Below are positions 56,691 through 64,000 of a stretch of DNA of 64,000 nucleotides, piece by piece (position 1 is the first letter of the stretch; each line of letters starts with the position of its first letter). The notes below the pieces were generated by a model that made no database searches, was not told the DNA's origin, and was given only the letters and a program-made list of their open reading frames with translations. This DNA is from CAVRJC01 sp964505725 (lineage in GTDB: Bacteria > Actinomycetota > Acidimicrobiia > IMCC26256 > DASPTH01). The stretch is from the NCBI GenBank assembly GCA_964505725.1, contig CAZDJK010000048.1:1-64000 (forward strand), in the 5' to 3' direction. The translations under genes were made by a program, and so were the position numbers.

Positions 56691-56759
56691 CTGCAACTTG
56701 CGTCACTTGAACGGATTATTTCCGTTCAAGTGACGCAAGTTGGAGCGAGCAAGTTGCAG
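56691..56759. repeat. Perfect 22-bp inverted repeat with a third partial arm
   Basis: Left arm 56694-56715 and right arm 56721-56742 are perfect reverse complements over 22 nt around the loop TTATT. The outer 10 nt CTGCAACTTG (56691-56700) are mirrored again as CAAGTTGCAG at 56750-56759, offering an alternative pairing. The element is close to 50% GC in a genome that is about 70%. It lies between the imuB stop and the DUF2237 gene. It could be an unusually strong terminator or a small palindromic mobile repeat. Confidence 0.8.
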
Positions 56760-56766
56760 GGAGAGG

Positions 56767-58398
56767 TCAGTCGTAGACGGCTTCGACCGCGGCGGTGGTG
56801 CCCGACACGGTGACGAGGCACGCGATCCCGGTGTCGTCGGCAGCCTCGATGACGACCTGCCAGCGGGCGCCGCGGTAGCGGCGCGCGGTGGCGGTGAAGC
56901 GGTCCCACCACCGGATGTCGTAGAGCCACGGGCCGGACCATTGGACGACGCGCCCTCCTCCCTCCGGCAGGGCGGAGCACCGCAGCACCGCGGGCGCGCC
57001 CGACGCATCGCCCCGCCCCGACACGGTGACGGGATCGCCGTGCGCGTCCTGCAGCTCAGCGGCAACGGGAGGGTCGAGCACCCGGGCGGGGGCGGGGCCG
57101 GGCACCGCGCCGGGCCAGGGCGCGTCCGCCGGCCCGGCGGCCTCTCGCGGCGCGCCCCACGGCACCCACCGGAACCGCTCCGCCGGGCCGCGCCCTCCGG
57201 ACGGCACCGCGGTGACGACCGCGTCGGGCCCGAGCATTCCCTGGATCCGGGTGAGGACCCGTGCCGCGCGATCCCCGGCGGCGGCGTCGCCACCCCAGAA
57301 CCCGAGCTGGCGACCGGCCGCGGGCACCACCCGGTCGGGCGAGAGACGCAGCAGGGTGAGACCGCCGGTCACGACGTCGTCCGCGTCGCCCTCGACGCCG
57401 TAGCCGGCACGTTCGGTGAGCCACGCGTCGAGCTGCCAGCGCACGCGGGTGACCAGCGCGGCGGGGGTCAGCCCACCCTCGTGCCGCCAGCACCGGGTGA
57501 GCCGCTCCCCGTGCTCGGTCTCGGCCCCGACCACCACCTGGAGGCAGCTCAAGCCGAGCTCGTCGAGGCGCGCGAGCAACCGGTCGGCGAGCGACTTCGC
57601 CGCGAACGCGGCTTCGTCGACGCGGGACGCGGGTGGGTCGAGCTCGATGGTCTCGACCAGCTCCGGCGGCACCGCGGCGGGTGTCACCGTGACCGCCGAC
57701 TCGCCGCGCGCCAGCCGGTGGGCCCGGGCGCCGGCGGCGCCGAACCGACCGAGCACCGCGGCCGGGGGGAGCGCGGCGAAGTCGGCGAGGGTCCGCAGGC
57801 CGAGCCGGGTGAGCAGGCCGACCAGCTCGGGCCCGCCGTTGACGCGCCCCGCGAGCACCCCGACCGACCACGGGCCGAGGAACGCCGCCGAGCCGCCCCG
57901 CGGCACCACCATCGTCGATGCGCTCGCGCGCGCTGCGAGCGCGGCTGCGAGCTCACCGTCGGCGATCCCGACACGGGCGTCGGGCACACCGGCACCGCGC
58001 ACCGCGTCGAGCACCCGCACCGCGAGCGCGTCATCACCCCCGAAGTACCGCGACGGCCCGCGCGTGGGGAACGAGAGCCGGCCCGGCCGCTCGAGCACGA
58101 GACGGGGTACGAGCTGCTCGACGGCACGGACCACGGGCTCGAACGTGCGGGCGTCGGCGTCGTCGTCGGCCTCGACCACCGCGAGCCCCGCGCAGCGTGC
58201 TTCGGCCTCACGCCGGCGGAGGCCGACCGACACTCCCGCGTCGCGCGCGGCCGCCGAGGCGGCGCGCACGACGAGCCCGCGCTCGCCGCGGTCGACCACG
58301 ACCAGCGGCACCGAGCGCAAGCCCGGATCGCGTCGGGTGGCGGTGACGATCGACCAGTCGGGACACCACATGTACGCGGTGCGCTCGGGCGCGTCCAC
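56767..58398 (-). CDS. imuB: ImuB, catalytically inactive Y-family polymerase
   Basis: A 543-residue Y-family-like protein of the SOS mutasome. Its beginning AYMWCPDWSIVTATRRDPGL lacks the metal-binding Asp, and the SxDE-type motif is replaced by FPTRGPSRYFGGDD, as expected for ImuB, which is a scaffold. GRQLGFWGGD near residue 363 is a beta-clamp-binding motif (QLxLWG type). It recruits DnaE2 and ImuA' to the clamp. It begins 5 nt after imuA' ends, in one operon. Confidence 0.93.
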   Translation of the reverse strand: MDAPERTAYMWCPDWSIVTATRRDPGLRSVPLVVVDRGERGLVVRAASAAARDAGVSVGLRRREAEARCAGLAVVEADDDADARTFEPVVRAVEQLVPRLVLERPGRLSFPTRGPSRYFGGDDALAVRVLDAVRGAGVPDARVGIADGELAAALAARASASTMVVPRGGSAAFLGPWSVGVLAGRVNGGPELVGLLTRLGLRTLADFAALPPAAVLGRFGAAGARAHRLARGESAVTVTPAAVPPELVETIELDPPASRVDEAAFAAKSLADRLLARLDELGLSCLQVVVGAETEHGERLTRCWRHEGGLTPAALVTRVRWQLDAWLTERAGYGVEGDADDVVTGGLTLLRLSPDRVVPAAGRQLGFWGGDAAAGDRAARVLTRIQGMLGPDAVVTAVPSGGRGPAERFRWVPWGAPREAAGPADAPWPGAVPGPAPARVLDPPVAAELQDAHGDPVTVSGRGDASGAPAVLRCSALPEGGGRVVQWSGPWLYDIRWWDRFTATARRYRGARWQVVIEAADDTGIACLVTVSGTTAAVEAVYD

Positions 58399-58403
58399 CG
58401 CGC

Positions 58404-59060
58404 TCAGACGGCGCGCGCGAACGCGGCGACGTCACCCGTGCGGACGCGCGACGCGGCACCGCGACCCTCCGTGCGCACGTGCATGCGGCGGCCGGTGAGC
58501 ATCCCGGTGTCGTCGAGCCCGTACCACGTGCTGCCGTCGGCGTGGAGCGTGAGCACCGCGTCGGCCGGCCAGGTGTTGCCGCGCACGACGAGCACCGCGC
58601 CGCGTTCGCGTGCGCGCGCCACCAGCCGGCGGGCGTCGCCGACCCGCACCCCCCTCGGCGCGTCGGCCACCACCACGCTCACCCCGTCGAGGAGCGCGGC
58701 GGTCACGGCAGCCCAGCGGGAGGGGGGAACCCGCCGGACCACCGTGAACCACTCCAGGGCGACCCCGGCCTCCCGCGCACCGAGCGCACCGAGGCTCCCG
58801 TCGAGATCGACGGCCGCCGCCCACTCCCCCACCGCGGTGAAGGCGGCCGCGAGCCCGAACGCGAGCGTGGTGGCGCCGGCGCCGGGCGCGCCCGCGACCC
58901 GGAGCACCGAGCCCCGCACCACCGTGCCGCCCGGGACGATGGCGCCCAGCTCGCCGTCGAGCGCCACCGCGCGGTCGCGTGCGAGCACGAGCGGGCGCAC
59001 CCGATCCTGGGCAGTCCCGGGAGGCACACCGTGCTCGACGGGGTGGAGGGCCACGGCCAT
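58404..59060 (-). CDS. imuA': ImuA', RecA-like mutasome protein
   Basis: A 218-residue RecA-fold protein. LRVAGAPGAGATTLAFGLAA (Walker-A-like, near residue 52; GAPGAGATT lacks the usual Lys), VVADAPRG and a C-terminal tail fit actinobacterial ImuA', required together with ImuB for SOS mutagenesis by DnaE2. First gene of the operon. The ATG at 59060 lies 9 nt after a TAACAT hexamer, and an SOS box sits between -35 and -10. Confidence 0.85.
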   Translation of the reverse strand: MAVALHPVEHGVPPGTAQDRVRPLVLARDRAVALDGELGAIVPGGTVVRGSVLRVAGAPGAGATTLAFGLAAAFTAVGEWAAAVDLDGSLGALGAREAGVALEWFTVVRRVPPSRWAAVTAALLDGVSVVVADAPRGVRVGDARRLVARARERGAVLVVRGNTWPADAVLTLHADGSTWYGLDDTGMLTGRRMHVRTEGRGAASRVRTGDVAAFARAV

Positions 59061-59069
59061 GGACCGGCC

Positions 59070-59099
59070 ATGTTACCGAACGTACGTTCGATCCGTCAA
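59070..59099 (-). promoter_or_regulatory. imuA'-imuB promoter with LexA box in the spacer
   Basis: On the minus strand: -35 TTGACG (59094-59099), spacer of 18 nt, -10 TAACAT (59070-59075). The spacer contains the SOS box CGAACGTACGTTCG (59077-59090), a perfect palindrome. LexA binding would occlude polymerase completely. Confidence 0.85.
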
Positions 59100-59136
59100 G
59101 CCCCGGGCGGCGGACCGGGGCGGGCCGCGCCGCGCG

Positions 59137-59499
59137 TCAGGACGGGCCGCGGATCGGGATGGGCTCCACCCCGATCGCGCGCAGCGACTCCGGCGACCAG
59201 CCCGCGTCGTCGCCGTAGTAGCCGAAGAGGTGCTCGACTGCCTCGAGCACCTTCGGCTCGAGCTCGGGCCACCGCTCCGCCGGCGCCTCCACCGTCACCA
59301 CGTTGGAGTACACGGTCACCGACTCGGCACCCATCGCGAACAGGCGCGCCGCGAGCACGTCGGGCGGACGGTCACCCTTGGCCGACTCGGCCGACGCGTA
59401 GCGCTCGATGGCCATGCCGGTGAGCGAGCGATTGGCGTCGAACATGCGTACCGCGGGCGACGCCCCGGCGCGGACGGTGACGGTGATGAGCTGCCCCAC
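59137..59499 (-). CDS. Nfu N-terminal-domain protein
   Basis: A 120-residue protein similar to the N-terminal (Nfu_N) domain of Nfu/NifU-type iron-sulfur scaffold proteins: VRMFDANRSLTGMAIERYAS, then LAARLFAMGAESVTVYSNVV and VEAPAERWPELEPKVLEAVE. The C-terminal CxxC domain that carries the cluster in real Nfu is absent, so it is not a scaffold by itself. TAAGCT (59508-59513, reverse strand) ends 8 nt before the GTG. Confidence 0.75.
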   Translation of the reverse strand: MGQLITVTVRAGASPAVRMFDANRSLTGMAIERYASAESAKGDRPPDVLAARLFAMGAESVTVYSNVVTVEAPAERWPELEPKVLEAVEHLFGYYGDDAGWSPESLRAIGVEPIPIRGPS

Positions 59500-59554
59500 G
59501 GGACGGGAGCTTACCGAGGCGCGTCCGCGGCGAACGGAGTGAGCGACGGACCGC

Positions 59555-60124
59555 TCAGCTGTTGCGACCGAGCGCGGCGAGGAGAAGGGTCTGCGGGCCG
59601 GCGTCGGCGGGCACCGCCTGGGGCGTGCCGAACGCACCGCTGCCCTGCAACGCCGCGAGCTGCGGCTCGAGCACGGCCCAGCAGGCGTCGACGAGATCGG
59701 GTGGCAACGAGGTGTCCTGCCCCGTCGACTTCGCGACGTCCCATCCGTGCACGAGCACGTCGATGAACCGGTGGCCGCAGTACACCGATCCCGGGACCGG
59801 GCCGTACGAGACCGCGCACGGTGCGTCGAGCGCGCCCGGCGCACGGAACGCCGCGTCCGCCACCGACGCCGAACGGTCGTAGGCCGCGAGCGGATCGTCG
59901 CCGAGCACGTCGCCGTCGAGGCGGTCGCCCACCTCCTCGATCGTCTTGCCGCCCGCGAGCTCGGCCGCCCATTCGTTGCCGGTCACGATGTGGTTGACGA
60001 GCTCGCGCACGGTCCAGTCGTCGCAGTCGGAGACGACCGCCCACTGGTCGTCACCCACACCGGCCACGTACCCGCGCGTCACTGCTAGCGCGCGCGCGTG
60101 CACCTCGGGCAGATCGACGTCCAT
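59555..60124 (-). CDS. DinB/TIGR03086-type metal-binding protein
   Basis: A 189-residue four-helix-bundle protein of the mycothiol-dependent maleylpyruvate isomerase-like group. SDCDDWTVRELVNHIVTGNE near residue 35 holds the first His of the metal site, and FIDVLVHGWDVAKSTGQD near 125 the second. Members often depend on mycothiol. GGAGGAG about 6 nt before the ATG at 60124 defines the start. No pathway context. Confidence 0.85.
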   Translation of the reverse strand: MDVDLPEVHARALAVTRGYVAGVGDDQWAVVSDCDDWTVRELVNHIVTGNEWAAELAGGKTIEEVGDRLDGDVLGDDPLAAYDRSASVADAAFRAPGALDAPCAVSYGPVPGSVYCGHRFIDVLVHGWDVAKSTGQDTSLPPDLVDACWAVLEPQLAALQGSGAFGTPQAVPADAGPQTLLLAALGRNS

Positions 60125-60174
60125 GCTCTCCTCCTGGTCTCGCTGAGTTCGGCTGGTCTCGCTGATCTCGACGC

Positions 60175-60858
60175 CTACGCGAACAGCCGTCCGGGCGGCG
60201 GGGGCACGCCGGGCCAGCACAGGTGCTCCATGAAGATCCACGAGCGACGGTGGATCGCGCTCGGACCGTAGCCGCGCAGGGCGGCCTTGTGCACGGGTGC
60301 CGGGTAACCGACGTTCGATTCGAAGTCGTACGCCGGGTAGTTCACCGCCTGGTCGACCATCATCGCGTCGCGCGTCACCTTCGCCACGCAGGACGCGGCG
60401 GCGACCGCGAGGCACGTGACGTCGGCCTTGACCACCGTGGTGACGCGGGCACCGAGGCCCAGATAGTCGTAGTTGCCGTCGAGCACGATCCGCTCGGGGA
60501 CGTAGCCCTGCGCCTCCACCTGCGCGAGCGCGCGTCGCCCCGCGGCACGCAGCGCCGCGGTCATGCCGAGCTCGTCGCACTCGGCGTGCGAGGCGTGGCC
60601 GACACCGATGGCGACGGCCCAGCCCCCGACGGCGCGCGCGGCACGCTCGCGCTCCGGGCGGGTGAGCTGCTTCGAGTCGCGGACGCCCCGGAGGTGCTCG
60701 GGCGCGGGAACGACCGCCGCGACCGTCACCGGGCCGGCCCACGCGCCCCGCCCGACCTCGTCGATCCCGACGACGACGCGGTGGCCGCTCTCCCAGAGCT
60801 TCCGCTCGAGGCGGAGCGTAGGGAACTGCGGTCGCGCGGCGGTCCTGGCGGCGGGCAC
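60175..60858 (-). CDS. rnhB: Ribonuclease HII
   Basis: A 227-residue RNase H fold. VVVGIDEVGRGAWAGPV near residue 28 contains the first two acidic residues (Asp, Glu), VLDGNYDYLG the third Asp, and AAASCVAKVTRDAMM, then YDFESNVGYPAPVHKAAL the conserved surroundings and fourth acidic position. The enzyme removes ribonucleotides from DNA and RNA-DNA hybrids. The GTG at 60858 is decided by TAGCGT (60866-60871, reverse strand) 7 nt upstream. Confidence 0.94.
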   Translation of the reverse strand: MPAARTAARPQFPTLRLERKLWESGHRVVVGIDEVGRGAWAGPVTVAAVVPAPEHLRGVRDSKQLTRPERERAARAVGGWAVAIGVGHASHAECDELGMTAALRAAGRRALAQVEAQGYVPERIVLDGNYDYLGLGARVTTVVKADVTCLAVAAASCVAKVTRDAMMVDQAVNYPAYDFESNVGYPAPVHKAALRGYGPSAIHRRSWIFMEHLCWPGVPPPPGRLFA

Positions 60859-60865
60859 GCGCCGG

Positions 60866-60871
60866 ACGCTA
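60866..60871 (-). promoter_or_regulatory. -10 hexamer, leaderless promoter of rnhB
   Basis: TAGCGT on the minus strand, 7 nt before the GTG at 60858. Confidence 0.45.
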
Positions 60872-60911
60872 CCAACCCGGGTTCCGGCACCGACGGAGCC
60901 GGCGGCCCCGG

Positions 60912-61331
60912 CTACTCGAGGCGCCCGATGTTGGCGCCCTCCGCGGGATCGGCCGCGGTTGCGAACCAGGCGTCGAGCATCTCGCGGGCCACCTCGGGGG
61001 TCGCGAGGCGCAGGCTCATGACCAGCACGTTCGCGTCGTTCCAGCGGCGGGCCCCGGCGGCGGTCGCGGCATCGGTACAGAGCGCCGCACGCGCGCCCCG
61101 TACCTTGTTGGCCGCGATCGACGCCCCGGTCCCCGTCCAGCAGAACAGGACGGCGGTGGCGACGTCGCCCCCGGCGACGAGCTCCCCGACCTCGCGCCCG
61201 ACCTCCGCCCACTGCTTGTCCTCGCCCGCGGGCGGCCCGACGACGACGACCTCGTGGCCCCGGCTCTCGAGGTCGGCCAGCACCGCGTCGGTGAGGGCGG
61301 TGCGCTCGTCGGACCCGAGCGCAACCTTCAC
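60912..61331 (-). CDS. RpiB/LacAB-family sugar-phosphate isomerase
   Basis: A 139-residue member of the RpiB/LacA/LacB fold. MKVALGSDERTALTDAVLAD begins it, and VLFCWTGTGASIAANKVRGA near residue 62 is the active-site segment with the catalytic Cys and the G-x-G-x-x-I-A-A-N-K motif. ARRWNDANVLVMS near 95 is also conserved. It interconverts ribose- and ribulose-5-phosphate or a related pair. The GTG at 61331 overlaps the stop of the upstream phosphatase gene by four bases (GTGA), so the two enzymes are probably coordinated. Confidence 0.85.
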   Translation of the reverse strand: MKVALGSDERTALTDAVLADLESRGHEVVVVGPPAGEDKQWAEVGREVGELVAGGDVATAVLFCWTGTGASIAANKVRGARAALCTDAATAAGARRWNDANVLVMSLRLATPEVAREMLDAWFATAADPAEGANIGRLE

Positions 61332-61960
61332 GTCAATGCGCGCCGGACGTCGGCCAACGTGGTGAACGGCTCGTACGCCACACCCGAGAGGTCGCACCAG
61401 CTCGCCAGCGACCCCTTGGCGAACACCACCTCGGCGAGCATCGCGGCCTTGCGGTCGCTGATGCCGTCGCCCACGAGCACGGTGGTCCGGTGGCGATACC
61501 GCGCTTCCTTGATCGGCGCCTGCTTGCACACGCCGCAGCTCGTGCAGGGACAGCAACGGTCCTCGTGGGGGAACTCGAGCTCACCGGTGGCGAAGTCGAC
61601 CGTGTTGGTCAGCACGTCGACGCCCGCGGCGGTGCACGCGTCGTGCACGTAGAAGCCGAAGCCGTCGGACACGACCGTCACTTCCGCGCCGGCGGCGCGC
61701 AGCTCGCGTACGAGGGGCTCGAAGTCGGGGTCGAGCGGAACCTCGGCCGCCACCTCGCGGAGCAGGTCCTCGTCGCCCTGCACCAGGTCCCACTCGTCGA
61801 TCAGGCACTCGCGGCTGCCGATCTCGCCGCGGGCGTACCGGGCGTCGATCTCCCGCCAGTCGCCGGTTCCCACCCGCTCCAGGATGTGGACGCCGACGTC
61901 GCGCACGGTGATGGTGCCGTCGAAATCGAGGAACACCGACGCGCGCAAGAGGTCGATCAC
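61328..61960 (-). CDS. HAD-IB phosphatase, MtnX-like
   Basis: A 210-residue HAD phosphatase. FLDFDGTITVRDVGVHIL contains the nucleophile and acid Asp near residue 12, VTVVSDGFGFYVHDA the motif II Ser, and VLVGDGISDRKAAM the motif III/IV acidic pair. EDRCCPCTSCGVCK between II and III is a five-Cys cluster. The layout resembles MtnX (2-hydroxy-3-keto-5-methylthiopentenyl-1-phosphate phosphatase of methionine salvage), but the neighbouring pathway genes are not here, so the substrate is open. Confidence 0.8.
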   Translation of the reverse strand: MIDLLRASVFLDFDGTITVRDVGVHILERVGTGDWREIDARYARGEIGSRECLIDEWDLVQGDEDLLREVAAEVPLDPDFEPLVRELRAAGAEVTVVSDGFGFYVHDACTAAGVDVLTNTVDFATGELEFPHEDRCCPCTSCGVCKQAPIKEARYRHRTTVLVGDGISDRKAAMLAEVVFAKGSLASWCDLSGVAYEPFTTLADVRRALT

Positions 61961-62002
61961 GACCTCGCAGGGTAGCGGCCGCTCCCGGAACGAGAACCGG
62001 AA

Positions 62003-64000
62003 CTAGAAGTGGTGCGGCACCGAGACGACTGCGACGTCGGGCTCGAAGAGGAGCCGCGCCTTCATCTGCAGCGCGCGATGGTTGTGGAGGCCGTGCTGCC
62101 ACCACTTGGGCACGAACTCGCCGATCACCACCGTGACAAGGTCGGCCCCTTCGCCCTTCAGCGCGTCGACCTCCTGCAGCAGGGGATCGTCGATCTCGCG
62201 GTACGGCGCGGCGACGACGTCGAGCGGCACCGGGATGCCCTCCTCGAGCCACCTCTCCTCGAGCGACTCGGCGTCCTCGGGGAGCTCGGCGATGTGGACG
62301 GCGCGCACGCGATCGGGCCCGAGCAGCTCGGCGACCCGCAACGCCTCGCGCACGCCGGCGTGGAGGTTGGCCACCGGCACGAGCGCGACGTGAAAGCGCG
62401 GCGGGCGCGCCACGAGCGTCCGGTCCTGGCCCAGCGTGGGGAGGTTCACGACGACGACGCCGGGTTCGAAGAGCATCCCCGCCTTGAGCCGCAGCGCGGC
62501 ATTGTGCCGCACGATGGCGCGGATGCGGGCGTCCTCGATGGTCTCGGGCACCACGACCGCGACGACGTGGCCGGGCGTCTCGGCCCGCTCGGTGCGGACG
62601 ACGCCACGCGCGGTCCGCACGAGCCCGCGCTGCAGGGGCACGAATTCGAGCGGGCGGCCGTACCGGGCCCAGAACGCGGCGCCGAGGTTGCGGTCCTCGG
62701 CGCCCACGTGCACCGCCCGCACCTTGTCCGCGTCGAGGTGGTCGACGTAGCGCATGGCGCGGTCGAGGCCGTCGTCGACGCGGGACACGAGCACGACCGC
62801 GTCCAGCCCGGACGCGCGGCTCGACGCGAGGTCGAGGTCGGGCGAGTCGAGCCCTGCGGCCACGTGGTCATAGTGCTTGTTCACCCGCACCAGCACCGCG
62901 ACCGTCAGCGGGACGACCACCATGATGATCCACGCACCATGGGTGAACTTGGTGATCGCGATCACGACGCCGACGACCCCGGTGGCGATTGCGCCGATGC
63001 CGTTGATGAACAGGCCCTTCCGCCAGCCTTCCTCCTTGATGGTCAGGTGGCGGCGCGCCATCCCGGCCTGCGACAGCGTGAACGACGTGAAGACGCCGAT
63101 CGCGTAGAGCGGGATCAGGTTGTGGACGTCGGCCTGGAAGATGACGGTCAGCACCGTCGCCAGCGCGGCGAGGGCGATGATGCCGTTGGCGAACACGAGC
63201 CGGCGGCCCCGCCGGGTGAGCGGCGAGGGGAGGAAGTGGTCGTGGGCGTGGAAGCTCGCGAGGCGCGGGAAGTCCGCGAACGACGTGTTCGCGGCGAGCA
63301 CGAGGATGAGCATCGTGGCGACCTGGACGATGAAGAAGCCGAAGTCGCCGAGCGGGCTGTGACCGACGATCGCCCGGGCGATCTGGCTGATGACCGTCGT
63401 CTTGTCGCTCGGGACCGGCTTGAGCCGCGAGGCGAGGTAGGAGATCCCGAGGAACATCGCGCCGAGGAGCACCCCGAGCCACGCCATCACCTTGCGCGCG
63501 TTCACCCATTCCACCGGCTTGAACGCGGGAACCCCGTTCGAGATCGCCTCGACGCCGGTCATCGCGGTCGAACCGCTCGCGAACGCGTGCAGGAGCATGA
63601 AGAGACCGAGCGACCCACCGACGGTGGTTGCGGTGGCGTGCGGGTGGATGGGCGACAGGTCACCCGCAGCGGCGCGCGCGAGCCCGATCACCACCAGCAG
63701 CAGCACCGACACGACGAAGAGGTACGTGGGCACCGCGAAGATGCGGCCCGATTCCCGGACGCCGCGCAGGTTCATCCACGCGATGACCCAGATGAGGAAG
63801 ACCGCGAGCACGACGCGGTAGGGGTAGATGGCGGGCAGCGCCGAGTACATGGCGGCGACCCCGGCGGACACGCTGACCGCGACGGTGAGGATGTAGTCGG
63901 TGAGGAGCGCGACGCCGGCCACCTGGGCCGGGAGCAGGCCGAAGTTGTCGCGGGTGACGATGTACGCGCCGCCGGCGCTCGGGTACGCCTTGATCGTCTG
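62003..64000 (-). CDS. APC-superfamily permease with universal-stress-like tail (N-terminus outside window)
   Basis: The visible 665 residues continue to the right edge (reading there: IKAYPSAGGAYIVTRDNFGL), so only the first part is missing. About ten transmembrane helices lie before residue 345; YPSAGGAYI and ASGSTAMTGVEAISNGVPAF are the APC (amino acid/polyamine/potassium) substrate-site segments. The remaining 300 residues are a cytosolic region with two repeated alpha/beta halves (VVLVSRVDDGLDRAMRYVDH; VALVPVANLHAGVREALRVA), which look USP-like. It may import amino acids or potassium under nucleotide control. Confidence 0.88.
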   Translation of the reverse strand, partial: QTIKAYPSAGGAYIVTRDNFGLLPAQVAGVALLTDYILTVAVSVSAGVAAMYSALPAIYPYRVVLAVFLIWVIAWMNLRGVRESGRIFAVPTYLFVVSVLLLVVIGLARAAAGDLSPIHPHATATTVGGSLGLFMLLHAFASGSTAMTGVEAISNGVPAFKPVEWVNARKVMAWLGVLLGAMFLGISYLASRLKPVPSDKTTVISQIARAIVGHSPLGDFGFFIVQVATMLILVLAANTSFADFPRLASFHAHDHFLPSPLTRRGRRLVFANGIIALAALATVLTVIFQADVHNLIPLYAIGVFTSFTLSQAGMARRHLTIKEEGWRKGLFINGIGAIATGVVGVVIAITKFTHGAWIIMVVVPLTVAVLVRVNKHYDHVAAGLDSPDLDLASSRASGLDAVVLVSRVDDGLDRAMRYVDHLDADKVRAVHVGAEDRNLGAAFWARYGRPLEFVPLQRGLVRTARGVVRTERAETPGHVVAVVVPETIEDARIRAIVRHNAALRLKAGMLFEPGVVVVNLPTLGQDRTLVARPPRFHVALVPVANLHAGVREALRVAELLGPDRVRAVHIAELPEDAESLEERWLEEGIPVPLDVVAAPYREIDDPLLQEVDALKGEGADLVTVVIGEFVPKWWQHGLHNHRALQMKARLLFEPDVAVVSVPHHF

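Overview
The window is about 64 kb of very GC-rich DNA (roughly 70% or more by eye) packed with genes on both strands. It is most consistent with an actinobacterium, perhaps of the Acidimicrobiia type. The pointers are a GTP-type PEP carboxykinase, a UvrD helicase with an HRDC tail, a PAC2 protein, an F420-type (LLM) oxidoreductase, a mycothiol-type PIG-L amidase, an ImuA'/ImuB/DnaE2 mutasome with CGAAC-N4-GTTCG SOS boxes, and many GTG starts. No rRNA, tRNA, CRISPR array, insertion sequence or prophage was found. The assignment to class is inference. Most content is ordinary chromosomal housekeeping.

Layout. 1-8.5 kb: FakA-like fragment, rpmB, a small OB-like protein, pckG, a lone AsnC-type domain, then ddl with a membrane protein, an ABM monooxygenase, a PAC2 protein, a DUF6159-like membrane protein, galK and a PH-SHOCT protein. 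8.5-9.0 kb: a stem-loop-rich gap. 9-20 kb: uvrD2-like helicase, a sigma-region-4-like protein, MFS transporter, secreted nuclease, LemA-like protein, gltB and purK. 20-27 kb: a signalling island with two response regulators, a large sensor kinase, an ABC ATPase whose permease is only a stub, a receiver-HTH-cyclase fusion and a cyclic-nucleotide-binding protein. 27-33 kb: xth with a secreted Thr-rich protein, a GerW-like protein, etfBA, an FAD oxidoreductase coupled to a putative 2-oxoglutarate oxygenase, and an LLM oxidoreductase. 33-44 kb: RecB-like nuclease, HelR-like helicase, PIG-L deacetylase, a gap with a possible leader ORF, PAP2, DsbA-like, quinone oxidoreductase, AMIN-like lipoprotein, ChbG, SCP2 and a secreted TAP-type peptidase.

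44-49 kb is a divalent-cation module: a CtpE-like P-type ATPase, a tandem PhoU-RCK_C protein and a CBS-less MgtE-type transporter. 49.2-50.4 kb is a small decaying patch with a degenerate HNH protein and a frameshifted gene. 50.4-59.1 kb carries the SOS mutasome (dnaE2; imuA'-imuB), split by an acyl-CoA ligase, an NTF2-like gene and a DUF2237 gene, and marked by a perfect 22-bp hairpin. 59-64 kb holds an Nfu N-domain protein, a DinB-type protein, rnhB, an rpiB-mtnX-like pair and the C-terminal part of an APC permease.

A feature across the window is that about two dozen genes have a TAnnnT hexamer only 6-9 nt before the start codon and no Shine-Dalgarno sequence. This suggests widespread leaderless transcription, and it was used to choose several starts. 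The most interesting leads are the cyclase/cNMP signalling island, the PhoU-RCK/MgtE pair, the hairpin at 56.7 kb, and the two unusual gaps at 8.5-9.0 and 37.5-37.8 kb.
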